Of a DNA stretch of 64,000 bases, positions 21,125 to 31,206 are shown one piece after another. The translations under genes and the position numbers were made by a program. Under the pieces are notes generated by a model. It was not told where the DNA came from and did not search any database. It saw only the letters and a list, made by a program, of their open reading frames with translations. The DNA is from Neurospora crassa OR74A (Eukaryota; Ascomycota; Sordariomycetes; Sordariales; Sordariaceae). Within the stretch, counting starts at the first letter, position 1, and each line of letters opens with the position of its first letter. The stretch spans positions 8,473,917 to 8,537,916 of the forward strand of contig NC_026501.1 in the NCBI RefSeq assembly GCF_000182925.2, read 5' to 3'.

Positions 21125-22244
21125 GACGTGCTGACCCCAACCCCGGTCACCTCCCACCCTCAGTCATGTAACTTCATCACCAGGCACCAGATAACATTGC
21201 AAACTAGCCACTTTTGCAGTGATTTTGATGCTTCAAAATGTCATAATCTTATTCCTGATGTTCTTGAATAATATAGTAGATTGGCTAGAAGGCTCTCCCT
21301 AACTCTTGCAGTGGTGGTGCCGTCGTCGTTGCCGTGGCAACCCTTCTACGCTTGGGACCCTCTTTTGAGGCATCACGAGCTTCCAGAATCGCTTCTACCC
21401 GTGCAAATCTATTGTTACCCCCTTCTTTAACCTTCCTTTTACCCCTGGGCTTCATTGAGTCTAGTTGAGTCTGTAAATATTGAATCTGGTGATCTTTTGC
21501 AGCGAGCTCAGCGTTCTTGATATCCAGGGACTTGGCTGCCTTGGTGTAAAGAGTCCTGATATTACGGTTAAGATCAGATATCTCGTTGTGAATGCCTTCT
21601 AGCATATCCCTGGACTTCTGGGGAGTCTTGAATATATTATTGGCCTCAGATATCTCGTCCCTGGGTGGCGTTTTAGGTGGTGATGGCTGGGTTGGTAAGG
21701 CACCGTCATCAACAGAACCTCTGACTCTGGCTGACTCGAGTGGCTTGGAAAGCTTGGTCTTGATATCGGGATTTCTTGCTAGGAAGCGATCGATCCAACG
21801 GGCGCCCAGCTTGTCATTGTCACCTCCTCTTTTCAATATCGACGTCGCGATCCCTGATACTTGACGACGGTTGGGAGCCCGGCCAGCCTTCTCTTCATCC
21901 AATATCCATTTGCACAAGAAGGATTCTTGGGCGGGGGACAGCCGTTGTTGGGGTATTTTGGCTGCACGAAGGGAGGGAGTGCCTCGCATGCGGTCGGAGA
22001 TGGTGGATTGGGGTACGCCGTACTTCTTGGCTGCTGCACGCTGGGAAAGTCCATTACGGACCTCAGAGATCGCTTGATCGAGCAAAGACGAAGCCATCGC
22101 AATAGGAACGAGTCAAATCGAGGGTGTTTTGGTCGAGTTGTTGTTGTTGAAAGAATGAGGGTATCTGGTTGTATGGGGAAATGGCGGTGTGGGGAATGCG
22201 ACCGAGGGAGGGGGGGGGGTGACCGGGGTTGGGGTCGCGACGTG
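21125..22244 (-). mobile_element. Pogo/Fot1-type DNA transposon, internally deleted (no DDE domain)
   Basis: A 1,120-bp element bounded by TA dinucleotides (21123-21124 and 22245-22246), the target duplication expected of Tc1/mariner-pogo elements. The 27-bp terminal inverted repeats (21125-21151 and 22218-22244) share the core ACCCCAACCCCGGTCACC without mismatch, preceded by ACGT and four variable bases. The only gene inside is the 270-aa frame at 21285-22097, which keeps the DNA-binding N-terminus and the C-terminal tail of a pogo transposase but not the catalytic domain. It is therefore non-autonomous. A run of 11 G lies just inside the right arm. The intact repeats and frame suggest a fairly recent origin. 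Confidence 0.85.
21285..22097 (-). CDS. DDE-less pogo transposase derivative (psq HTH + CENP-B/Tc5 HTH + coiled tail)
   Basis: 270 aa from the ATG at 22097, no intron. Residues 1-45 (SSLLDQAISEVRNGLSQRAA, then KKYGVPQSTISDRMRG) form a pipsqueak-type helix-turn-helix. Residues about 48-125 (LSPAQESFLCKWILDEEKAG ... ARWIDRFLARNPDIKTK) are the CENP-B/Tc5-type second HTH. A full pogo transposase would then have a DDE domain of roughly 250 residues. Here the frame passes directly into a Pro-rich linker (TQPSPPKTPPRDE) and the helical C-terminal tail of these proteins (HNEISDLNRNIRTLYTKAAK, then NNRFARVEAILEARDAS). The deletion preserved the frame. The product could still bind element ends, as a repressor or a domesticated DNA-binding protein, but cannot transpose DNA; that role is inference. 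Confidence 0.85.
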   Translation of the reverse strand: MASSLLDQAISEVRNGLSQRAAAKKYGVPQSTISDRMRGTPSLRAAKIPQQRLSPAQESFLCKWILDEEKAGRAPNRRQVSGIATSILKRGGDNDKLGARWIDRFLARNPDIKTKLSKPLESARVRGSVDDGALPTQPSPPKTPPRDEISEANNIFKTPQKSRDMLEGIHNEISDLNRNIRTLYTKAAKSLDIKNAELAAKDHQIQYLQTQLDSMKPRGKRKVKEGGNNRFARVEAILEARDASKEGPKRRRVATATTTAPPLQELGRAF

Positions 22245-22892
22245 TAGCTCCATGTTCCAAGAGCCTTTCATGAAAAGTTACCAAGATTCAGACCAGTTCT
22301 GCGATTCAAGAAGTGAAACATATCATCAAGAAGATAAGTAGAAAATTATGTTGGGATCCACCACATTGTTGACACCGTACTTAGCTGCTCTTCTAGATGT
22401 GTCTGGCTGTTACTCAGTCGCCCATGCATTATCGCACCTGTTCACACCCGGTTTGGCTAACTCTTAGACTCGGGCTGGTCAACTTCTAGCCTCTGCTAGT
22501 GTCAATGTGGGGCCGAAGAGGTATTCTTTTCTTACGCATAGTGAGTGTCTTTTTTTTTTTTTCCCCTCTGAACTTGGCTTGGGAAGGTCATGGTTCTCGG
22601 TCTATGCTGATGATGCCTTTGCAGGAGGTTCGAAGCATGGCATTTGGCCACAGTTGGGCCTCCTTTCGAACGGACAAAAAAATGTCGGCTTGGCTCTCGA
22701 TGGTACTGGCAGTGCTACATGCTTCGTTGACAGATACACTTAAGAGGTGAGACGAAATTTCCGGCCTGTTTCGACTCTGAGTTTTCCTCGATATTGAGCG
22801 ATGAGTTAGGACTGTAAGGTATATTGCACTGACGATGTGACTGAAACCCATGATATTGATATGTGCTAACCAAGGTACCTCTAGGTACTTGT
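22245..22892. other. Intergenic
   Basis: About 650 bp between the pogo element and the 3' end of the DUF7580-type gene. It holds a T12 run near 22551 and no supported gene. Confidence 0.5.
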
Positions 22893-24953
22893 TCATAATT
22901 CCATGGACTTGTCGAGCGCTTCCTGCAGCATGGAGATCACTTCGACATAGAACTCCTGACAGAACTTCTCGCTCTGCAACCCTTCGATGTTGATGAAACT
23001 CTCCAGACACCGCGTTACCGCCGAGGTGTATTCTGGTCCCGCTTCTGCGAGAACCGCGCCCTCGAATTCCTTACCAAGTTTGTGTTTCTCCATGTAGTCA
23101 TTCAAACTCATCGCTGCAATGTTGTTGTTTACGGTGTCGCTAGTAGATTGCCCTGCTTCAGGTGTAGCAGCACCCTGCTCGTCTGATGGTGACTTCATGT
23201 CCAACTCGTTGATTACCCGCCCAAGAATAATCTGTATCAAGATCAGGCCAAAGGAGAAGACGGTTGTTTCTCTTTTTCGGGATCTTGGTATGAAACCAGT
23301 TGTCCGGGGCATTGCAGAGGAAGCGGCGGACAACGGCATTGACTTCTTGATAAAAGGGCGGTAAGGAAACCCAGATGAGAAATTGGAGTCTAAGGGCTCA
23401 TCTTCAAGGCGGAACCAGATATCGTCGAGTGTGATGATCCTCGGCAGCCATGGGGTACTGTAGAGGTGAAGGATGTTGACGGCAATGCTGACGGCTAGTT
23501 GAAGCTGGTCCTGGAATTCTAGCCAAAGCAGAGGTTCGCTACTGCTCTGCTGAAGACGAGCATCATGTATTCGGTTGAGTAGTTGCCGCAAGGTCAAACT
23601 AGATGGCAAATCGCTCGGTTGCCAGCGAAGAATAGGGGGAGCCTCGGGTATGTGTTGGCCTTTCGACATCAGCGGCGTTGGCGCGTACAGTCCAAACCGG
23701 CGCTCAGGATCTTCACGATCCATAATATTTCCATAAAATACCCGCCCATGCTCCGTAGCAGGATATTTCTCATGCCTTCGAATGAGCTGACATATCCCAT
23801 CAACAGAACTCGGCGCCGATGTCTTGAAGCAGCCCGCGGTCATGTGTTTAGGTTCGATGATTGTATCCAAAGAACCTTTGATCAATGCGTTGACTGCCTT
23901 CTCCTTACTCGCTATCCTCTTCGCAGCATGCGCTACTAGTGTTTGATATCCTCGCTTTTTCGAACCTTCAGGGAACCGTTGGGTGTTTTCTGATTGCCCC
24001 TTTTGTTGTGGTGATTGTCTCGAAGTGTTAGTTGATGATGAACGGATGTTGAGTGTCCTTGGTACGTGGCCGTCGGCTTTACGACTACCGAGACTGACGA
24101 TACTAATCGAGAGATTATGCCAGCGCGATAGTTCTGCCGTAGACCCAACTGATATTGAGCCATTTGTATACAGCTCCAACGACACTAAAAAATCCAAATC
24201 CTTGACCATTTCATCCTCAGTACTGCCGGGATCCATCTCCAAAGGTCTTGGGTTGAGCTTGAAGCATGCATCGTGTGGTCTTGTACAGCAGGCTGCTGTA
24301 GCTCCATCGAGAGCATTGGAGAGACTTTGTGAAATACCTCGCAATAGCTGGGTGAAGCGTCACTGAGAGCGATACCGTCGGTGAGGCTCTAACCCTTTGT
24401 TGAGATCGACAAGCCTGTAGAGGCTTGAGTTTGTCGATTGAATTCTGGCAAGAACCGTGTCATAATCTTCCTTCTTTAGAGTAAAAGCAGTCTTTTCCTA
24501 TAGTGTTGTAGCGTCCACACCTCTGTTGGAGATTATGGAGAAGGAGCGTAGGTTTCTTTGATGTATCACACGTACCTTGAGGTCTGGGCCAAGTCCTAGC
24601 TTTATCGCCAGCTCGTCTGCCAGTTTCTTCAGATTCTGTATTCCACTTTCGATGGATGAATACGACTGTCCGAGCCGAAGACGAAGTGCTCGATTGAACT
24701 GCTCTCCCTTCCATTCGTGGCCAAAAGGATCCTTCAACATTATGTCAACCTTGCAGGTGGGCGCGATGCCCTGAAGTAGCAATTCGCAAGTGCATGTCAA
24801 GATGCAATGCTCGTTCGTCAAATCCGACTCGAGGGCATGGATGAATCGCACGGCGTTCTTATAGGAGGATAGGGCCTTTTTGTAGGTTTGCAAGGTTTGA
24901 ACCGCAATGGGAAGTACTCCCAGAACGAGACCTGCAACTTCTAGACCTGACAT
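22893..24953 (-). pseudogene. DUF7580-type fungal protein, interrupted by one in-frame stop
   Basis: Exon 1 is 24953-24576 and exon 2 24497-22893. The 78-bp intron has a GTACGT donor and a TATAG acceptor. The N-terminus MSGLEVAGLVLGVLPIAVQT is the hydrophobic start typical of fungal 'prion-inhibition / DUF7580' proteins. The C-terminal half has the kinase-like pattern of this group (WLPRIITLDDIWFRLEDEP, then a FSFGLILIQIILGR segment). Function unknown; the family is abundant and variable in Pezizomycotina accessory regions. The two exons join in frame (DLK/EKTAFTLKK), but a TGA at 24360-24362 falls in LEPHRRYRSQ-stop-RFTQLL, where relatives as I recall them have a continuous basic segment. 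No intron of usual size and signals would remove it. CGA to TGA is a CpG transition, not the CpA change RIP makes. It is either a young pseudogene, a strain-specific null or a base-call error. Confidence 0.65.
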
Positions 24954-25381
24954 CGCCGGTGATCTATGTTGAACAGTGTGGTGAGGATAGCTGTCAAAAT
25001 TTGTGATATGTTGTCAGACTCCATGGTTAATGCGCAAGAAGTGACGAGCTTCGCTGAGCAAGGTGCAGAATGCCGACAACCCCTCTTCCACTCTTGTGGC
25101 GCCAATAGAGAGCAGTTTGGTCGGGCTTACGGAAATACTAGGCAGCATCCAGCCACTTGAAGAGCTCAACACTGACTGGTAGGTATGGTGTGGAAATTGA
25201 TGCCTGATTCTTACCTCTAGGCATGAAATAAAGGTCGAAGTCGAGATTTAATTGGAGTACTCCAATACTTCGCGTCCTTGCTTGACGCAGAACCTGTTCA
25301 GTAGCGTCCGCTGGCATCTTGCTGTAGAATCCGCGCTTCATCCTCAGTCATTGATTATATATAGAAAAACACTTCTCAAGG
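24954..25381. other. Divergent intergenic region
   Basis: 428 bp shared upstream of the DUF7580-type gene and the C2H2-type gene. A 67-codon ATG frame (25138-25341, minus) has no recognised features. Nothing else seen. Confidence 0.5.
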
Positions 25382-27259
25382 ATGTCTGAAAACCCTAGGA
25401 TAGCCCCCCTCGTGGCGTCAATTATCTTGCCCTTCGACAAGCTCATTGCCAAGTTGAACGCCGGCGATGGGCCACACGTATCCGCGGTCAGTTCATTGTT
25501 GGGAAGGTTCAAACTGTGGTCAGCCAGCTCAGGAGCACACCGACCTCGAGGAACCCGGTCCCTCGAATTCAAACTTCGAGATGCATCTGCTTTGCAGCGG
25601 CACGTCATTTCCCTTCTTGAAGAACTGCATGGCGTTGTTATCAAGATTACTGAAGGTATTACTATCCCAGGAAACGGCGGCTACCTCTTCAAACTTCGAT
25701 CGTAATGAAGAACGAGACGTACTAACTGTGCAAAATCACCTTAGCCTTGGACTTATCGACTGACCGCTCAACAGCTGAGGTTTTGAGGATTCATAAGTGC
25801 AATGAAGCATTTGATGACGAGCTTACTGAGTACTTTTCCCGGAACGATCGTCAAGATGGATTCGTTTTCGATGAGCTCTTAGATGACAGCAAACACATCA
25901 TTGATCGGCTACTTCGGCTTTCTCTTATAATCCGGAATCCTACACCCCACAACCATTTCTTGTCAAGACAAGCGGCGGAGGTCATTCAATATTCCGAGCC
26001 TTTTGATATCCATCATGTACACGAAAAGTTCCCCAAGCTCGCACGAGAAGTAGCGGAGCGACTAGGGAAGTCTTTGTCGGTTCGACGCCAGTACTTTCGG
26101 TATCGAGAGGAGCATTTCCACAGGCTTGCAGATGGCCTACCTGGTTCCGAGACCGAGCTATTGGACCCTCATGAGCAAGCCACAACCATTGCATCCCCAA
26201 TACCGAACCATCTGGAAACAGTCAAAACATGCGATATATCTTTTGACGACATTGACGGTAGATCCGAACTGTCGGCAACCTCGTATGCGGCGTCGGAAGT
26301 CAACTCAGATCAGCTACGAGTACCGCCAATGCCCAGCGGATACGCCAATGGACCCATCAAGTGCCCGTTCTGCCACTCAATAATCCAGATAGGTAGTCGA
26401 CGCGACTGGAAGTACGGCAAGCCCCTACCCCTTTCTACATCCACGTAATCTCAGTATCGATATTAACAAAGTGAAGAAAGCATATCTTCAGGGACCTTCA
26501 ACCTTATGCCTGCTTAGCTCATACATGCTCTGCAGCAAGCAAACTGTATGGGCGTCGCAAGGATTGGTCAAAACACATGTACCTTGAGCATTGGACGCTT
26601 TGGAAATGTCCATCCGGCTGCCACAAGTACATGCATTCAGCTGAGAAATTCCAGCAGCATATCTCGTCCGCTCACAAGGATGAGTTATCCGAACACCATA
26701 CCGGAAGCCTTGCCCGTCTTTGCAGCGTGTCTGATCCTGCTCAAGCCCGTGGGCCATGCATTTTCTGCGACCATCATCTGGCGTCGGACAAGCTGTACAT
26801 CTCACACGTGGCATTGCACCTCGAGCAGCTTGCTCTGTTTGCTCTTCCCTCGGTTGACTATGATCAAGATGAAGATGACGATGGGTTTGAGGAAGGTGAC
26901 AAACAGGTTGACGATGACAAGACCGATGACACCAACTGCGAACCTGAGCAAGAAGTAAGCGAAGATAATAATAGCGACTCTGGCGACTCTAGTGTGCACG
27001 ACCACGTCAATGATGATCATATTGACCATGGTGTGCATAAACTCTATGAGGGAAGGCACGTCAAATGGTACTGCGTAAGTACACCGTTTAACCCCACCAA
27101 CATGCTTTTCCGTCATCTAACGGGCTTCAATAGTGTTATTGCAGATACGGCCCTTTACCTTGTCATTTGGACGAATTTTGTCCAGATTGTCGGCACCAGA
27201 GATGTTCTAAGTGTACAGTTACTACCATCGACTACAGTAGAGCCCATAGTTTTAGATAG
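25382..27259 (+). CDS. C2H2-type zinc-finger protein of the fungal accessory family
   Basis: Exons 25382-25655, 25745-26411, 26477-27074 and 27134-27259, 554 aa with consistent phases. Introns are 89 bp (branch GTACTAAC), 65 bp (GTACGG donor, ATTAAC) and 59 bp (GTAAGT donor). The N-terminal half is helical and resembles the region preceding fingers in this family. The finger block starts KCPFCHSII near residue 305. Splicing rebuilds the DWKKHIFRDLQPYAC segment, then KLYGRRKDWSKHMYLEHWTL and CPSGCHKYMHS...FQQHISSAH, followed by CIFCDHHLASDKLYISHVALHL. An acidic Asp/Glu region follows, and the last exon adds a Cys-rich tail (WYC/CYCRYGPLPC, CPDCRHQRC). Related proteins are numerous in Pezizomycotina, often near NLR- or het-like genes; function unknown. 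It is divergent from the DUF7580-type gene. Confidence 0.85.
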
Positions 27260-27987
27260 ATGACCTTCGCATTGCCTTACAAGGCCCTGCTAGCCTACAT
27301 AAAGACCACCTTATATTCCCGATGAGGAGCCGCGGCCTCTGGCGTGGCATGACCTCTCGAGATACCTCAAGTCATCGTGTATTTGACCTGATCTCTTGGG
27401 ACACTCACCACTTCTGGTAAGACCCGTTTGGCTTGGTTGTATGAACTCTGGGATAATGTGCCGTTCTCACTTTGCAGCAAAAGGCATATCCACATATTTG
27501 AAGATTACTATTTCATAATACGGGTAGTATGGAAACATAAAGGTCGTAAAGTAGCAAAGGAAATGTCATGTCCAACCAAAAGCTCGTCAATAACCCCACT
27601 TGGTAACATGCGAGACTCTACAGATTTACCTGAAGACGCAAGGAAAGAAGTCAGGAAAACGAAAGGATAACGGAGAGTGACTCTGTAAGAAACCAACATC
27701 CCAGCATCAACTCATCAACGTCCACTTCTTGTATGTTGTCCACATTTGCAATCTGGTTGCCGAACAATATATATACGAGTTCCTGCCACTTATTACGATT
27801 TGTCGGAGACAAAGTTAAGAAGATCAACAAAAGAAATATCAATCGTTCATCTAGAACTGTCCGCTATCCAAAATTCCCCTGTTACTACTGTCCATCGAGA
27901 ACCAGAGTTAGAACTATATAAACACCTTCACCAGAAACAGGAACAAAACCCAAAATTCACCCTTCCCCCTCAATCAACAAAACAACC
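27260..27987. other. Intergenic, contains one small spliced-gene candidate
   Basis: About 730 bp between the C2H2-type gene and the convergent methyltransferase gene. A possible two-exon small gene (27322-27670) is listed separately. The remainder is AT-rich 3' sequence. Confidence 0.5.
27322..27670 (+). CDS. Candidate small spliced gene (95 aa), unknown function
   Basis: ATG at 27322, exon 1 to 27416, intron 27417-27477 (61 bp, donor GTAAGA, acceptor TTTGCAG), exon 2 27478-27670, phases consistent. The product contains LWRGMTSRDTSSHRVFDLIS and, after the junction, KRHIHIFEDYYFIIRVVWKH, which reads like real protein. It has no known domain. The upstream part of exon 2's frame is also open through the intron (WLYELWDNVPFSLCS), so this may instead be the remnant of a longer gene. 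No expression evidence; chance cannot be excluded. Confidence 0.3.
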
Positions 27988-30900
27988 TCAACAAAGACTA
28001 TCAGTATCCAACACCATATCAATAAACCCCACCCTCTCCCCGTCCATTTCCCTCTGCCTCTTCATCTCCCTCTCCCTGGCCGCCAAGCTGGTGCTGGGTT
28101 TCCTCGCATACCCCCTCAGCATGCGGAACCCAGACCCGCAATTTCTGCCCTCCTCCACAACGGCATGCACATCCGCAATCATCTTGCCGGCCTCGCGCAT
28201 GGCTTCGCCGGGGGTGACCATGTCGGCCAAGCGAAGCTCGCCAGCGGCCTTCTCCATCTCCGCGCGCAGGAGCCAGCGCTCCCAGCTCCAGCTGGCGGCG
28301 ATGCCAGTGATGGCGGCGACGTTGTCGGTGGATCCGAAAACCATGGCTTCGAGCTCGAGGGTCTTGGGGTCTTCTCCGGATGAGGAGGAGGAGTGAGCAA
28401 GGTCGATGCCGCTGTCGCTGTCCTTGAAGGGCCTAGGAGGGGGGAGGCCCGGGGTCTCAGCCTTGGGGGGCGGAGGGGGCGGCTTGGTAGAGTGGCTAGG
28501 GCCCATGGGCATGCACATCCAAGCGCGACGGATGTCGTCGAACCCGGCGCGGCGGAGGCGGGCCATGAAGGACCGCGTGGGGTTGGGGTCGTAGCCGAGC
28601 GTCTGCAGGGCAAAGCCGAACTCGACGGCCTTGGCGTTGCCGAGTGGGCCGGCGTTCATGATGTCCGCGTCGAGAACAGAGAACTCGAGGTAGCCACCAG
28701 GCTTGAGCACGCGCATGCACTCCTTCAGGCAGGCGTCCCACTCGTCTGCGCCGTTCTCACCAAAAAGCTTGAGCACGGCGTGCAGCTCCCGCGCGGAGAT
28801 GAGGTCGAACTGGTTGTCGGAGAAGGGGAGCTTACCGAGGCGCTCGACGGCGACTTGCCGGTGGTTGGGAGGGCCGCGGATATTGCTGTTGCTCAGCTGA
28901 CGGAGCGTCTTGGTGGTGACGGTGTAGATCTTGGTGTTGGGGTACTGGAGCGCGCAGTGCCAGGCCCAGTCACAGGCACCCTGGCCGGCAAGGTCGAGGA
29001 TGCGAGCACGGTCGCGGCTGACGCCGTCGGCGCCGGGGGCGAAGCGGCTCTGGCGTGCGAGGCGCTTGGCTACGGGTGCGCAGATGAGACGGCCCCCGTT
29101 GAGAAGCTTGGTGGCGGCGACGTGCCAGGTGGCCATGTTCATCTGACTGCGGGCCTCGGCCTCCTTCTCCGCACGGAGCTTCTCAGGGTCATCGACAAGG
29201 ACGTCATCACCACGAACCACGTTGGCGCTCATGCGCTTCTTGGCTGACTGAGGAACGACAGACAGCTGGAACTTACCAAGGAGCTGGTTGCGGTGAGCAT
29301 CCTTGAGGGCGACACGCTGAGCTTGAAGTGCCTCAAAGCGTGGTTGGCGGTTGATGAAGACATCGGTGGGGCAGGTCTTAACGGCGGCATCGGTAAAAGC
29401 GCGGTAGAAGGCATTCTCCATGCGCACCAACTTGGAAGGAAGGGACTTGGGAACGGTCTCCTTGACGGTGATTTCGGAGAAGCGAACAGATTTCTTTTGC
29501 TTCGTCTCGGACTCGACAACGGTTTCCTTGGCTGGCTCTTCTGTCTTTTCCTCCACCGTCACTTCCGCCTCCGCCTCTAGCCCCTCAATGCCGAGCTTGA
29601 GGTGTTCATGGACTTCAGTCTCATCGGAGAAGCCAACGACGCCTTGGAGATAAGCTCTCTGGGCCATCAACCAAAGCTCAGTGCGTTCGATGTGGGAGAG
29701 AGAAGTCGATTGTTGTTCGGCAACATACTTGGCGTCATAATCGTCAACAATCTCGTTAGCGACAATCTCGTTGCCGACCATGGGGGAAAAGGTCTCCTCG
29801 GCGATCAGTTCCAGGGCGGGTTCCCCAGATCCCGCAGCAGGCATCCTGACCGCAGTGACTGGGGTGGCCTCGACCCGAACCGCTGTCGGCAGCTCTTCCG
29901 GGTTCAATCCCGCGGGAACCTCAACTACGCGTTCGACAATGTTGGAAGGGCCATCGTCAAGGTGAAGCGGCCGAGAAGGTGGTGGGGGCGTGGTGTTGGG
30001 GGCGTTTTGCCAAGGGATCTTGTAGAAGTTCTCGGCAGTGGTCGAAGTAGGGGGTTGATGTGGGTAAGGTTCCTCTGCTTGGCTACCCATGTTCCATGTG
30101 CGCCGGGTTGCTGAAGAGAGCTCCGAGAAGAAACCACCAGGGGAAGGGATCTCGAGCCTGCTAAGCTCAGCAAGGGACCGACGTTGACCGGAGGGGGCCC
30201 GGTTGAGGCTGGTCATCAACCGAGGAAGTTGGCGAGTCTGGGACATTTCTCGAGACATCATCTCCTGGGGCACTTCGATAACCTGCTCCGGGGTCGGTGT
30301 CTCGTCATATTCCGACTCGTGGTTGGAGGAAAGGGCCTGGAGTGTCTCCAATGCGCCGGGCTGGAGACGAACTCCTGACCAGTCCTCATCAACATTGTCC
30401 CGGGCTCCGATCAAGGGGGTTGGCGGCGCGGACATGGCAGCCATCTCCTCCGAGTTGATGCTGCCATCAAGGGAAGGGGGTGCGGAGACGTTGGGAATCT
30501 CCTGGATTTGCCGTAGCTCCATCAATGACTTGACAGCTGGGGACATGGCAATAGCGGATGGCGGTGTTGGTGGAATGGGCGAAGTCATGTTCTTTTTCGC
30601 ATCCGCCTGGACATCGGCTGGGATGACCAGACGGGACAGGGACAGTCTTTGACCGATTGAAGCTCTCGATGACCTCCGTAGACTCCTCCTCGAACTCATG
30701 TGGCGGCCAATACCATTTGCTTGCAGCATCTCCTTGCGCTGCGGTTCCTCATCCGAAATGTCATAAAGGTCGTCAAATTCCGTCACATCAGTCATGGCGC
30801 TTGATCGTTTATTATTCCATGCTCCCGAAGAAGGGTTGGAAGATGAAGTCTCTGAACTTGTGTCGTCGGCATCCGTGTCCGGCCCGCGGTAGCTCGAAAT

Positions 30901-31206
30901 GCACGACGGTGTTGCCGGCAGGATCGGGGCGGCAAGGAAATGGAGGCCCCGTGGCGTAGGGAAATGGTCACTCAAGGGAGAAAAAGGGGCAAGCCACTGC
31001 TCGATCTTTTGGTTGACTGGCCAGTTGCTGCTGCTGCTGTTGTTGTTCTGGATGTTGAAGTGTCTCCTTTGCTCCTGCTGCGGTGTCTCGGTATCGGTCT
31101 GTTCAGGTTCCTCCATTATAGGATTAAGAGTCCGGGCCATCCTCCGCCTGCCCTGCGGGGAGGGTGGCCGGTATGTAGTGCTGGGCAAAATCAGAAGGTC
31201 CGACAT
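27988..31206 (-). CDS. SAM-dependent methyltransferase (class I) with long disordered N-terminus
   Basis: Single exon, 1,072 aa from the first ATG in frame at 31206; the frame is open further upstream but without an ATG. The first ~600 residues are low-complexity, Ser/Pro/Glu-rich and presumably disordered. A class I Rossmann methyltransferase lies at about 735-890. ARILDLAGQGACDWAWHCAL is motif I, with Gly residues for SAM binding; then KLPFSDNQFDLISARELHAV and ECMRVLKPGGYLEFSVLDAD, the motif IV/post-II and V-type segments. A Pro-rich insert (STKPPPPPPKAETPGLPPP) and a helical C-terminus follow. I know related fungal proteins only as 'methyltransferase domain-containing'; the substrate is unknown. 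G+C rises in the catalytic half. Confidence 0.85.
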   Translation of the reverse strand: MSDLLILPSTTYRPPSPQGRRRMARTLNPIMEEPEQTDTETPQQEQRRHFNIQNNNSSSSNWPVNQKIEQWLAPFSPLSDHFPTPRGLHFLAAPILPATPSCISSYRGPDTDADDTSSETSSSNPSSGAWNNKRSSAMTDVTEFDDLYDISDEEPQRKEMLQANGIGRHMSSRRSLRRSSRASIGQRLSLSRLVIPADVQADAKKNMTSPIPPTPPSAIAMSPAVKSLMELRQIQEIPNVSAPPSLDGSINSEEMAAMSAPPTPLIGARDNVDEDWSGVRLQPGALETLQALSSNHESEYDETPTPEQVIEVPQEMMSREMSQTRQLPRLMTSLNRAPSGQRRSLAELSRLEIPSPGGFFSELSSATRRTWNMGSQAEEPYPHQPPTSTTAENFYKIPWQNAPNTTPPPPSRPLHLDDGPSNIVERVVEVPAGLNPEELPTAVRVEATPVTAVRMPAAGSGEPALELIAEETFSPMVGNEIVANEIVDDYDAKYVAEQQSTSLSHIERTELWLMAQRAYLQGVVGFSDETEVHEHLKLGIEGLEAEAEVTVEEKTEEPAKETVVESETKQKKSVRFSEITVKETVPKSLPSKLVRMENAFYRAFTDAAVKTCPTDVFINRQPRFEALQAQRVALKDAHRNQLLGKFQLSVVPQSAKKRMSANVVRGDDVLVDDPEKLRAEKEAEARSQMNMATWHVAATKLLNGGRLICAPVAKRLARQSRFAPGADGVSRDRARILDLAGQGACDWAWHCALQYPNTKIYTVTTKTLRQLSNSNIRGPPNHRQVAVERLGKLPFSDNQFDLISARELHAVLKLFGENGADEWDACLKECMRVLKPGGYLEFSVLDADIMNAGPLGNAKAVEFGFALQTLGYDPNPTRSFMARLRRAGFDDIRRAWMCMPMGPSHSTKPPPPPPKAETPGLPPPRPFKDSDSGIDLAHSSSSSGEDPKTLELEAMVFGSTDNVAAITGIAASWSWERWLLRAEMEKAAGELRLADMVTPGEAMREAGKMIADVHAVVEEGRNCGSGFRMLRGYARKPSTSLAAREREMKRQREMDGERVGFIDMVLDTDSLC

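Noticed and set aside
28393-29247. 284-codon plus-strand frame inside the methyltransferase gene
   Set aside because: Antisense to the catalytic domain; open because of the sense gene's codon use.
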